Shown here piece by piece: positions 1 to 7,361 of a DNA stretch of 64,000 nt. Position numbers and translations under genes: made by a program. The notes beneath the pieces were generated by a model that saw only the letters and a list, made by a program, of their open reading frames with translations, was not told the DNA's origin and ran no database searches. Location of the stretch: positions 1 to 64,000 of the forward strand of contig NZ_JARXIA010000009.1 of the NCBI RefSeq assembly GCF_031127875.1, written 5' to 3'. Source of the DNA: Pelagicoccus sp. SDUM812005 (GTDB lineage Bacteria > Verrucomicrobiota > Verrucomicrobiia > Opitutales > Opitutaceae). Numbering within the stretch: the stretch's first letter is position 1; the number at the start of each line of letters is the position of its first letter.

Positions 1-82
1 GCGAGTTGAGATAGCTGACCTCGTCCTCTTCAAGCTCGATTGGTTTTACTCTTCGTCCTCGTCTTTCCACTACAAAGAACAT
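1..82 (-). CDS. N-terminus of an unidentified gene, cut by the left edge
   Basis: An open minus-strand frame starts at an ATG whose first base is 82 and runs without a stop to the window edge, giving 27 codons. The peptide begins MFFVVERRGRRVKPIELEED and is basic then acidic. It faint-heartedly recalls the start of IS630-type transposases, but 27 residues cannot prove this. No Shine-Dalgarno sequence precedes it. The 165 bases to the next gene are AT-rich and would have to carry divergent promoters. Confidence 0.3.
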   Translation of the reverse strand, partial: MFFVVERRGRRVKPIELEEDEVSYLNS

Positions 83-247
83 GTAGGAACAAGAGGGGAG
101 AAGCCACATTTAATTTGTAAATTATTTATCTTACACCACACTAGGAAACTTGTTCGTAAATCCAAATTGCCGTTTGCTGCGTTATAAAGGTTGGGCCCTG
201 CGGCCTGTTGGTTTAGTGTCTCGTTTTCCCGAATTGTTTTGCGCCCT

Positions 248-1411
248 ATGACTGATTTCCGTTTTTCGCCGCCCGCTTTTTGCCGGGCGCTCGCCGTTGG
301 CGCTTACCTTCAAGTCGCGTGGGTGAAGCCGGCCCGAGCGGAGGATCACCTGTCGGTCAAGTGGCAGGACTACCAGGAGGACGACGGGCGGGTGCGGGTG
401 GTCTCGAAGTACCTGGGCGGGGAGAAGGCGATCACGCAGAGCGTGGCCCTGCGCTTGCACGGGGTGCACGACACGATCTCCGGAGCGACCCCCACGGGAT
501 CGAACGGGCGCGAGGGGGATGAGGTCGTACTGTCGGAGATCACGGACGTGCGGGAGGCCGGAGTGGTGGATCTGGATTGGACGAACGGGATTCACAAGAC
601 CTCCTTCCAGTTTTCGCACAGCAAGGAGAGCGACTTTCTCTCCAAGGGTTACGCGATCTACAACACCTCCGAGTACAACAAGCGCAATACGGGCGTGAGC
701 TACGGGATTTCCTATATCGACGACGAGATCCAGCCCAGCTTCTTCGCCGAGCAGCGCGAGAAGGAGAGCCTCGATGGCTATGTGGGGATCAGCCAGGTGC
801 TCGATCCCAATACCGTCGCGAGCCTGAACTTCACTTACAGCAAGTTCGAGGGGTATTTGGCGGATCCCTACAAGTCGATCGCCTCGAACGTGGAAGTGTT
901 GCCCGGCTTTTTCCTTTTTCAGGAATCGCCGGAGCATCGCCCGGACGAGCGCTTGCGGAGAATCTGGTTTGCCAACGTAAAGCGCTTTTTTCCCGCCTTG
1001 CGGGCGAGCGTGGATTTCGACTATCGCTATTTCGACGACAGCTGGGGGATCGAGAGCCATACCTTCGATTTCGAGTGGTATCAGAAAATTGGTGACGCGT
1101 TTACGCTGAGGCCGAGCTATCGCTACTACACGCAGGGCGCGGCTGACTTTTATTATACGGACTTGAACGGGACGGGGATCGACCCGATAGATCCGGTGGC
1201 GGGGCAGGGGCCTTTTTATGCGGCGGACTATCGCTTGGCGAAGATGCGGACGGAGACGTATGGCTTGAAGGGGATCTACAAGTTCAACGAGTCGGTTTCC
1301 GTGGACCTCAGCTGGGAGCGCTACGAGATGAAGGGCCGCGATGGCGAGACGCTGGAGGAGGCGTTCCCCAGCGCGGATATCTTAACGGTGGGAGGGACGT
1401 GGTGGTTCTAG
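248..1411 (+). CDS. DUF3570 family outer-membrane-like protein
   Basis: This 387-residue protein starts with a probable signal peptide ending near PARA-ED (about residue 31). The rest alternates polar and aromatic residues in short strands and ends in WWF, a terminal aromatic typical of outer-membrane beta-barrels, so an outer-membrane location is inferred. It matches my memory of the DUF3570 family, which has no established reaction. The ATG at 248 is preferred over an in-frame TTG at 191 because the signal peptide begins there. Its stop overlaps the next gene by about 10 bases, and the ApbE, thioredoxin and DUF4266 genes follow without gaps, so the four are probably one operon. Confidence 0.8.
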   Translation: MTDFRFSPPAFCRALAVGAYLQVAWVKPARAEDHLSVKWQDYQEDDGRVRVVSKYLGGEKAITQSVALRLHGVHDTISGATPTGSNGREGDEVVLSEITDVREAGVVDLDWTNGIHKTSFQFSHSKESDFLSKGYAIYNTSEYNKRNTGVSYGISYIDDEIQPSFFAEQREKESLDGYVGISQVLDPNTVASLNFTYSKFEGYLADPYKSIASNVEVLPGFFLFQESPEHRPDERLRRIWFANVKRFFPALRASVDFDYRYFDDSWGIESHTFDFEWYQKIGDAFTLRPSYRYYTQGAADFYYTDLNGTGIDPIDPVAGQGPFYAADYRLAKMRTETYGLKGIYKFNESVSVDLSWERYEMKGRDGETLEEAFPSADILTVGGTWWF

Positions 1412-2397
1412 CGGGCGACCAGGCCTACCGCAAGCCGATCGAAAGCCGTTTGACTTTCGACGAGTCGCGCGGGCTTTACCGCTTGCAGTTCCAAGCGTTG
1501 GGGACGGCTTGCTCGGTGCTGTTCGCGGTGGCGGATCGGGCGGCAGCGATTGGTTTCGCGAAGGCGGCGGTGGAGTGGGTCGGGTGTTTCGAGGGGAAGT
1601 ACTCGCGGTTTTTGGATACAAGCTTGTTGTCTGAGATCAATGGCAAGGCTGGCGTGGATTGGGTGGCTGTCGATGCGGAGGCGGAGCATCTTTTCGCTCT
1701 GTGCGACGACTTGAATTTCATGACGCATGGGCAGCTGGACCCATCGGGGCTGCCTTTGATTTTGCTCTGGGACTATCGGCGTCGCCGCTCGGAGCTGCCC
1801 AGCGAGGGGGAGATCGCGGCGGCGAAGGCTTTGGTCGGTTGGCAAAAGGTGGAGCGTCGCCCGGGGGAGGTCTTCCTGCCGGAAAGCGGGATGTGCCTGG
1901 ATTTCGGCGGCTTCGGGAAAGAGTATGCGGTGGACAAGGTGGCGGGCTTGGCGGTGGAGCGCGGGATCAGGGATTGCTTGGTGGACTTCGGGCAGGATAT
2001 CCATGTTTTGGGTACGCCGCCGGATTCGCCCGCTTGGCACATTGGCTTGGAGGACCCGAAGCGTCCGGGAGCGACTTGGACGGGGCTTGCTCTATTGCGC
2101 GGCGGGGGCGTGGCGACCTCGGGCGACTACCATCGCAATTTCGTGCATGGCGGGCGTCGGTACGGGCATATCATCGACTTGGGGACGGGCTACCCGGTGG
2201 CGAACGGCTTGCTGGCGGTATCGGTGGTGGCGCCTTCGTGCCTGGAGGCAGGGGTACTTTCCACGGCGGCTTTCGTGGCAGGGGCGGAAAAGGGAGCGGA
2301 GCTCCTGGAAGCGAATTTCGGGGCGGAAGCCTGCTTCGTCTCGGAGCATTCTAACTATCAAACATCTCAATTTTATGAATACGTTGTGCAGTCTTAG
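1402..2397 (+). CDS. ApbE-like FAD:protein FMN transferase
   Basis: ApbE enzymes transfer FMN from FAD onto a Ser/Thr of target redox proteins, usually outside the cytoplasm. Family motifs appear in order: GTACSVLF near residue 38, LDPSGLPL near 113, CLDFGGFGKEYAVDK near 160, LVDFGQDIHVLG near 192, GVATSGDYHR near 233 and HIIDLGTGYPVANG near 254. The 331-residue length is normal. Two GTG codons (1399 and 1402) could start it; 1402 is better spaced from GGAGGG at 1391-1396. No signal peptide or lipobox is visible, which is odd for an enzyme in an apparently extracytoplasmic cassette. It overlaps both neighbours, so translational coupling is likely. Confidence 0.85.
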   Translation: MVLAGDQAYRKPIESRLTFDESRGLYRLQFQALGTACSVLFAVADRAAAIGFAKAAVEWVGCFEGKYSRFLDTSLLSEINGKAGVDWVAVDAEAEHLFALCDDLNFMTHGQLDPSGLPLILLWDYRRRRSELPSEGEIAAAKALVGWQKVERRPGEVFLPESGMCLDFGGFGKEYAVDKVAGLAVERGIRDCLVDFGQDIHVLGTPPDSPAWHIGLEDPKRPGATWTGLALLRGGGVATSGDYHRNFVHGGRRYGHIIDLGTGYPVANGLLAVSVVAPSCLEAGVLSTAAFVAGAEKGAELLEANFGAEACFVSEHSNYQTSQFYEYVVQS

Positions 2398-2887
2398 GTT
2401 TTGGGGGAGCGCCGTGGCGGCGACTCTGTTGTTGGTAACGACCGGTTTTTCCGCATGGGAAAAGGGTCAGCCGTTGCCGGAGCTGGGGAGCTTCGCCTTG
2501 GAGGGCGAGATTCCGGAGCTCGAGGGGAAGGTGACTTACGTCGACTTTTGGGCCTCCTGGTGCGTGCCCTGCAAGGCGTCCTTTCCCGAGATAGAGCGTT
2601 TGTATCAAGCCAACAAGGACGCGGGCTTCCAGGTTTTGGCGGTGAGCGTGGACTCGAGCGAGAAGTCCATGCAGAAATTCGTCGATCGGGCGAAGCCCAG
2701 CTTTGCGGTGGTGTGGGACGCGAAGCAGTCGCTGGTTTCGGATGCCGGGGTGGAGGTGATGCCAACTTCGTTCCTGGTCGACGCGAAGGGGGTGATCCGC
2801 GCCGTGCACTACGGCTGGCGAGGAGCGGAAACGGCGGCCAAGCTGGAGAGCGAGATCCAAGCCTTGCTGGAGGAGGCGGGGCAATGA
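2375..2887 (+). CDS. TlpA/ResA-type thioredoxin-like protein
   Basis: This is a 170-residue thiol-disulfide oxidoreductase. An N-terminal hydrophobic segment (about residues 10-26) should be a signal peptide or membrane anchor placing the domain in the periplasm. The catalytic CxxC is WCVPC at residues 62-66, and the cis-proline loop is VMPTSFLVD. The ATG at 2375 lies inside the 3' end of the ApbE gene, and the stop overlaps the ATG of the DUF4266 gene by four bases, so it sits in the middle of a coupled operon. A likely job is keeping cysteines of a cassette partner reduced, the DUF4266 tail being the obvious candidate; this is inference. Confidence 0.88.
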   Translation: MNTLCSLRFWGSAVAATLLLVTTGFSAWEKGQPLPELGSFALEGEIPELEGKVTYVDFWASWCVPCKASFPEIERLYQANKDAGFQVLAVSVDSSEKSMQKFVDRAKPSFAVVWDAKQSLVSDAGVEVMPTSFLVDAKGVIRAVHYGWRGAETAAKLESEIQALLEEAGQ

Positions 2888-3102
2888 AGCGTCTAGGGCA
2901 GGCTGTTTTCCTAGGGAGCTTGCTTCTGGGCTTGGCGGGCTGCCAGACGGTGGAGCCTTGGCAGAAGGGGAACCTGGCGGACTACTCCATGCGTTCGGAC
3001 CGCGACCAGTTGGAGAGCGTGATGTCGGCCCATGTGACCTTTTCCCGCGAGGCCTCCACGGGCGGCGAAGGGGTGGGCGGCGGCGGCTGCGGCTGCAATT
3101 AG
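2884..3102 (+). CDS. DUF4266 mini-lipoprotein with CGCN tail
   Basis: A 72-residue protein with a lipoprotein signal peptide (lipobox LAGC, Cys20). After a short helix-like stretch it ends in a glycine-rich tail, GVGGGGCGCN, with two cysteines at residues 69 and 71. This matches DUF4266 as I know it, a family of unknown function often found next to DUF3570. The gene overlaps the thioredoxin stop (ATGA). The CxC tail could bind metal or form a disulfide handled by the thioredoxin, and EASTGG just before the tail is a conceivable modification site for ApbE. None of these roles is shown. Confidence 0.8.
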   Translation: MKRLGQAVFLGSLLLGLAGCQTVEPWQKGNLADYSMRSDRDQLESVMSAHVTFSREASTGGEGVGGGGCGCN

Positions 3103-3227
3103 GTCCGTTTCGGGCGGGGTCCCCGGGCGGGAGTGGGAATTCGGTATTTTTCGTGAAGTGAGAGCTGGCGGTTAGGTGTTTGACTACGTAAGGTTTAGTT
3201 TCGCCGCGTTTCCGGATTGCCTGGAAA

Positions 3228-3243
3228 CGTTTCGAACGAAACG
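3228..3243. promoter_or_regulatory. 16-bp inverted repeat before the sigma/sensor genes
   Basis: CGTTTCG-AA-CGAAACG is a perfect 7-2-7 inverted repeat ending 26 bases before the ATG of the gene at 3270. The preceding GGAAACG resembles the -35 of some ECF promoters. It may be an operator or part of an autoregulated promoter. Confidence 0.35.
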
Positions 3244-3269
3244 AGGCCGCAACCATCAAAGATCGTACC

Positions 3270-3599
3270 ATGGACCGTGAGTCAGAACAGTTAGACCGAG
3301 ACTTGGAGCTCTGGCAGGATGTGGATATCAAGCATCCGCGCCTCAACGCTCGGGTATGGGCCCGCGTGGCGAACGAGGACCGGGAGCCGGCGGCGTTGCC
3401 GAATTTCTTCCGTCTGGCGCAGTCTATCCTGAGCCGTCCGGTGTACGCGGCGGTTTTCGTGGTGAGCTGCGTGTTGGGGGGCTTGCTCCTGGCGGAGCTA
3501 CGGGTGGCCCAGCAGCAGGTGGAGCGCGGCGAACAGCTCGCGGAAAGCTACAAGCAGGTGATCGATCCCTTGATCAAGGACACCTACCTTTTCAAGTAA
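3270..3599 (+). CDS. small single-pass membrane protein, possible anti-sigma factor
   Basis: This 109-residue protein has a charged N-terminal half, one transmembrane helix at about residues 58-76 (YAAVFVVSCVLGGLLLAEL) and a short C-terminal helix (VAQQQVERGEQLAESYKQ). No zinc anti-sigma motif (HxxxCxxC) is visible. It stands seven bases upstream of a Spy-like periplasmic protein, with an ECF sigma gene after that, so a membrane-bound anti-sigma role is plausible by context only. I do not recognise a named family. Confidence 0.7.
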   Translation: MDRESEQLDRDLELWQDVDIKHPRLNARVWARVANEDREPAALPNFFRLAQSILSRPVYAAVFVVSCVLGGLLLAELRVAQQQVERGEQLAESYKQVIDPLIKDTYLFK

Positions 3600-3606
3600 T
3601 ACGGAC

Positions 3607-4044
3607 ATGTGGAAATCGATATCAGTTTTGGCCCTCGGCCTGGCCTGCGGGATCCTTGCCCACGTGAGCTACGTGCGGGCCTACTCGCCCGCTTGCTTTT
3701 CGGCCGATACCGGATGCGAAATGGAGTGGCTGCGCTCGGAGCTGGACCTCTCGGAGGAGCAGTTCGCGCGGATCACGCGCTTGCATGGGGATCGCGAGCG
3801 GGAGATCCGTACCCTGTCGCGCAAGGTTCGCGACTTGGAGCTGTTGCTGGCGGAGTTGGAGGCGGAGCGGGTGACCAAGGGGTATGTCGACTACCTCGAA
3901 ATCCGCAACTACATGGAGGCGAAGCGCAAGCTCGACGAGGCCTGCGTGAAGTCGACGAGCGACTTGATTGCGTCGGTGGGGGATGTGATGAACATGGATC
4001 AGCGCAAACGCTACTTTTCCATTGTTCAGAGCCGAATAAACTAG
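3607..4044 (+). CDS. periplasmic heavy-metal-sensor-like (Spy/ZraP) protein
   Basis: A 145-residue protein with an N-terminal signal peptide or anchor (residues 5-22) followed by long amphipathic helices. The LDLSEEQFARITRLHGDRE stretch resembles the first helix of the Spy/CpxP/ZraP fold (LxLTxeQ motif). Such proteins act as periplasmic chaperones or metal-linked stress sensors. Two cysteines (PACFSADTGC) lie just after the signal segment. Its position between a small membrane protein and an ECF sigma factor repeats a common envelope-stress layout, so a signalling partnership is inferred. Confidence 0.7.
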   Translation: MWKSISVLALGLACGILAHVSYVRAYSPACFSADTGCEMEWLRSELDLSEEQFARITRLHGDREREIRTLSRKVRDLELLLAELEAERVTKGYVDYLEIRNYMEAKRKLDEACVKSTSDLIASVGDVMNMDQRKRYFSIVQSRIN

Positions 4045-4054
4045 ACCTTCCCTC

Positions 4055-4118
4055 CTCCTAGGAGATAGCAAGCCTAGGAAATTCTACCGATTCTCTTCTA
4101 CCCTTTGCTCCGAGAATC
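4055..4118. promoter_or_regulatory. palindromes upstream of the ECF sigma gene
   Basis: The 95-base gap holds a perfect 10-bp palindrome CTCCTAGGAG (4055-4064), a second CCTAGG at 4073-4078, and a 7-bp inverted repeat GATTCTC/GAGAATC at 4089-4095 and 4112-4118. Any of these could be a promoter-proximal operator or a weak hairpin. No U-tract follows. Confidence 0.25.
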
Positions 4119-4139
4119 TATCCTCCTCTTACCCCTTTA

Positions 4140-4763
4140 ATGCCATCCGATAATGAGACTGATCTCGCCCTGCTCGAAGAGCTGCGCCGAGGACGCGATA
4201 CAGCGTTGAATGAGCTCATGGTCCGGTGGCAGCGCCCCTTTCTCAGTTTCGCCTACCGCTACGTGCAGAGCGAGGAGGATGCCCGCGACTTGGTGGAGGA
4301 GCTGTTCGTGCGGGTCTACAAGAACCGGGACCGCTTCAAGGAAGGCACCAAGTTTTCGGCCTGGGCGTTTACCTCGCTCTCCAACCTCTGCAAGAACTTC
4401 GAGCGCTGGCGTCGGCGGCATCCGGCCTTCGGCAAGGACAGCTTGACGGACGACATGAGCCAGGCGGATCGCGCCGCTCATCCCTTGGCCAATACGGGCG
4501 ACGGGCTCCCGCCCGACCAGGAGGCGCTCAACCGCGAGCGAATCGAGATCGTGAAGGACGCGATCAACAAGCTGCCGCACGACCTGCGGGTGACCTTGCT
4601 GCTCTACCAGTACGAAGGCTTGAGCTACAAGGAGATCGGGGAGGTGGTGGGCTGCTCGGTGAAGGGGATCGAGACGCGGCTCTACCGGGCCCGCAAGGCC
4701 TTGAAGGTGATCCTGAGCAGCAGGATCGGTCCCTCGGGGGACATCTGGGGCGACGCGGAGTAG
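4140..4763 (+). CDS. ECF-type RNA polymerase sigma factor
   Basis: This 207-residue protein has sigma-70 region 2 at about residues 25-95 (FLSFAYRYVQSEEDARDLVEE, then FSAWAFTSLSN) and region 4 at about 140-190 (INKLPHDLRVTLLLYQYEGL, KEIGEVVGCSVKGIETRLYR). The two are joined by a polar linker rich in Asp and Pro. Length and layout are normal for an ECF sigma factor. It follows the putative membrane and periplasmic signalling genes and ends 16 bases from a convergent TonB-domain gene. Targets are unknown; the upstream inverted repeat at 3228 is a candidate autoregulated site. Confidence 0.92.
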   Translation: MPSDNETDLALLEELRRGRDTALNELMVRWQRPFLSFAYRYVQSEEDARDLVEELFVRVYKNRDRFKEGTKFSAWAFTSLSNLCKNFERWRRRHPAFGKDSLTDDMSQADRAAHPLANTGDGLPPDQEALNRERIEIVKDAINKLPHDLRVTLLLYQYEGLSYKEIGEVVGCSVKGIETRLYRARKALKVILSSRIGPSGDIWGDAE

Positions 4764-4779
4764 GCCGCGGCGGCGCCGC

Positions 4780-5508
4780 TTAGAGCGGGGCGACGGAGCT
4801 GAGCTTGCCGTCCTTGAAGGAGAAGGACTGGCGTACCATGGTGTTGGTGCGGTTGCCTTCGGAAACGGGAGGTTCGAATTTCCATTGGGAAACGGCCTCG
4901 AGCAAGGTTTGGCCGAAGGCTAGGCTGCTGCCGGCGGTGATGCGCGGGCAGCGCACGTGGCCGAGCTCGTCGATGTAGAACTCGATGGTGGCGACGCCTT
5001 CGACCGGGGCGGTCGGCTCTACGATTTCGATGGGGAAGGGGATGGCGTCGAGCTCGCCGAAACGGGCGGTGGTGACCGGACGTTCGTCGGACTGGGTACG
5101 GGTCACGTCGGCGGGGCCGGGAGCTTGGAAGGTTTGCCAGGCCAGCTTGCGGTCGACCTGGAAGCTGAGGTCGATGCGGATGGAGGAGTCGATGGGCTGG
5201 CCGTCGCAGAGGGCGGGAGTGAATTCCCACTCGGAAAGGGACTTGAGGGCGGATTTGGTGAAGGCGTGGCGGGTGCTTTCCAGAACGAAGGTGTCGAGGA
5301 TCTTGCCTTGGGTGTCGATGGAGGCGACCAGCGACACGCGGCCTTCCTTCACCCCGATGGCCCGCATGGTTCCCGGGAAGCGGACGTCGGTTTTCTTGGT
5401 GATTTCAATGGCTTGGAAGGCGGCCATCTCTTCTTCGTCGGCGAGCGAAGCGCTGGCGGCGAACGAGAGGGCGATGGCGATGATTAAGCTGGGAATCGGG
5501 AATCTCAT
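4780..5508 (-). CDS. secreted protein with two TonB C-terminal-like domains
   Basis: A 242-residue protein with a signal peptide (cleavage near ASA-SLA-DEE). It contains two copies of a TonB-type fold: about residues 45-115 (GRVSLVASIDTQGKILDTFV ... LSEWEFTPALCDG) and 165-235 (GVATIEFYIDELGHVRCPRI ... VSQWKFEPPVSEG). Unlike true TonB it lacks a proline-rich spacer, and the N-terminal helix looks cleavable. It is therefore probably not a conventional energy transducer. It faces the sigma factor gene convergently. The function is unknown beyond the fold. Confidence 0.78.
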   Translation of the reverse strand: MRFPIPSLIIAIALSFAASASLADEEEMAAFQAIEITKKTDVRFPGTMRAIGVKEGRVSLVASIDTQGKILDTFVLESTRHAFTKSALKSLSEWEFTPALCDGQPIDSSIRIDLSFQVDRKLAWQTFQAPGPADVTRTQSDERPVTTARFGELDAIPFPIEIVEPTAPVEGVATIEFYIDELGHVRCPRITAGSSLAFGQTLLEAVSQWKFEPPVSEGNRTNTMVRQSFSFKDGKLSSVAPL

Positions 5509-5618
5509 GGATGCGTTGCGAAGGTTAACACCAGCCTGGCGGCTGGCACTTCAAGCGAGCGCGGCGGGCGGGGCGCGAGCGCCCATTCCTTAGATGGACG
5601 CGCTGGCGGCTCGGGCGT

Positions 5619-6668
5619 TCAGAGGCCGCCGAAAAGGTCGTCCAAGCTGCGCTCGACCTTGATGGATACGGCTTCCTTTTCGCGGGCGGACTCGAGCAGG
5701 GCGTCGATCATCTTGTGGAAGGCGAGGGCTTGCTTGCCGTTGGCGGCGGGTTCTTGGCCGGTCTCGATGGCTTGCAGGAAGGATACGGCGAGGGCCCGCA
5801 GCTGGGAGCTGGAGCAGGAGGCCTTGGCGAAGTCGTAGGCGTTGCCTTCGAGGTCGCGGCGCTGGCCGGCGGCGATATCGATGGCGCCGCGGGTGGCGAC
5901 GAAGCTCATCGCTTGCGAGCTTTCGCCTTGCGGGAGGGCGGCGTTGAGCTGGGCGGAAATTTGCAGGCAAGCCCCGTTCTTGAAGCGGACCATGCCGCTG
6001 AGGCTGTCTTCGGCGGGGTGCTCCAGATCGTTGGCGTGGCGGTCTGAGAAGGAGCTGAAACGCGAAGCCATTGCTTCCATGGGATCGGGCGCTCCCATAG
6101 CGAACCAGAGGGCGTCGAGGGTCTGGGCTCCGACTTCCAGCAGGGCGCCGCCGCCGAGGTCGCGTTCCAGTCGCCAGGAGTCCGCCGGGTGCGGCCAATC
6201 CGAAATTTGGATACTGGCGCTGCCGTGCGTGGGTTCGCCCACTTCGCCGGCTTCCACCAGCGCTTGAGCGATGGATACGCGTGGATCGAAGCGGAGGGGA
6301 TTGGCCCACATGAAGGTTTTCCCCACCAGTCCGGCCGAGGTGACGACGTGGGAAACCTCGCTGCCGCGAACGCCGACGGGGGAGGCGCAGAGCACGTGCA
6401 GGCCGCGGTCGAAGGCGGCGCCTACATGGCGTTCGTGCCAGTGGGTGGGGCTGGCCACCAGGACGGCGTCGACTTCGGCGCTGAGCAGCAGGTCGTCGAG
6501 GGAGTCGAAAAGCGAGTCGTGGGCCACGCCGAGCTGGGCGGCGGCGTCGCTGCGGGTTGCGGCGTCGGGGTCGGCGATGGCGGCGATCTCGGCGTTTTCG
6601 AGGTCGGCGAATCCGGATGCGAGGGTGGCGCCGTAGTTGGCTCCTACGAGTGCGATGCGTGTTGGCAT
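5619..6668 (-). CDS. Gfo/Idh/MocA family protein lacking the EKP motif
   Basis: A 349-residue member of the Gfo/Idh/MocA fold. The N-terminal Rossmann domain begins RIALVGANYGATLASGF (residues 4-20), with DAVLVASPTHWH near 78. The C-terminal substrate domain includes DLGGGALLEVGAQTLDAL near 182. Members normally use NAD(P) to oxidise or reduce sugars, and the lysine of the EKP motif is catalytic. Here the equivalent stretch reads HVLCASPVG, so that lysine is absent. It may bind nucleotide without the usual chemistry or use another residue. It is monocistronic, divergent from the ABC genes at 6765. Confidence 0.85.
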   Translation of the reverse strand: MPTRIALVGANYGATLASGFADLENAEIAAIADPDAATRSDAAAQLGVAHDSLFDSLDDLLLSAEVDAVLVASPTHWHERHVGAAFDRGLHVLCASPVGVRGSEVSHVVTSAGLVGKTFMWANPLRFDPRVSIAQALVEAGEVGEPTHGSASIQISDWPHPADSWRLERDLGGGALLEVGAQTLDALWFAMGAPDPMEAMASRFSSFSDRHANDLEHPAEDSLSGMVRFKNGACLQISAQLNAALPQGESSQAMSFVATRGAIDIAAGQRRDLEGNAYDFAKASCSSSQLRALAVSFLQAIETGQEPAANGKQALAFHKMIDALLESAREKEAVSIKVERSLDDLFGGL

Positions 6669-6764
6669 GGGAAAAAGAGTGGAGCGGGTCGCGGGAAGAG
6701 TGAAGGGCGAAAATGCGCGAAGGGAGGGTTTACGCGGGCTGAGGCGCCGCGCTAGGTTCCGGGA

Positions 6765-7361
6765 ATGCTGAAGGTCGTAGGGCTTAGTTTTTTGGACTGG
6801 GAGCCGGTTTCCCTAGAAGTGGAGGCGGGGGAGATCGTGTGCGCGCAAGGCGAGTCCGGTTCGGGCAAGTCCTTGTTGTTGCGGGCGATCGCGGACCTGA
6901 TACCCCACACGGGCGAAGTCTATTTGCATGGCGATGCCTGTAGTGGAATTCTACCTACGAAATGGCGTCGCGAGGTGAGCTTCCTTGCGGCGGAGGCCTT
7001 GTGGTGGGAGGATCGAGTGGGGGCTCACTTCTTGAGCGAGGTTTCGCCGGAGCGACTGGAGGGCTTGGGATTGGCGGGGGACTGCATGGATTGGCCGGTC
7101 TCTCGCTTGTCGATGGGGGAGCGGCAGCGTCTGGGGATCTTGCGCCTGCTGGATCGGCAGCCGCGGGTTTTGTTGCTGGACGAACCGACGTCGAATTTGG
7201 ACGCCCGGAGTTCGGGCGCGGTGGAGTCCTTGCTGCGTGAATACATGGAAGGCTCGGGCGCCTGCTCGATTTGGGTGACGCATGACGAGGGGCAGGCGGA
7301 GCGGATCGGCGGGCGACGATTTTATATGGGCGGGAAGCGCTTGGAGGAGCTGGCGAGATGA
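6765..7361 (+). CDS. fetA: FetA/YbbL-like ABC transporter ATP-binding protein
   Basis: A short 198-residue ABC ATPase. The Walker A motif GESGSGKS is at residues 29-36, the signature LSMGERQRLG near 115, Walker B VLLLDEPTSNLD near 139 and the H-loop WVTHDE near 170. The next gene is a FetB-type permease overlapping by four bases (ATGA), which identifies the pair. In Escherichia coli FetAB exports iron and supports oxidative stress resistance. Whether iron is the substrate here is inferred from homology alone. Confidence 0.82.
   Translation: MLKVVGLSFLDWEPVSLEVEAGEIVCAQGESGSGKSLLLRAIADLIPHTGEVYLHGDACSGILPTKWRREVSFLAAEALWWEDRVGAHFLSEVSPERLEGLGLAGDCMDWPVSRLSMGERQRLGILRLLDRQPRVLLLDEPTSNLDARSSGAVESLLREYMEGSGACSIWVTHDEGQAERIGGRRFYMGGKRLEELAR

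Noticed and set aside
4055-4118. Rho-independent terminator before the sigma factor gene
   Set aside because: The stem is only 7 bp with a 16-base loop and no T-run, so I list it only as a weak regulatory candidate.
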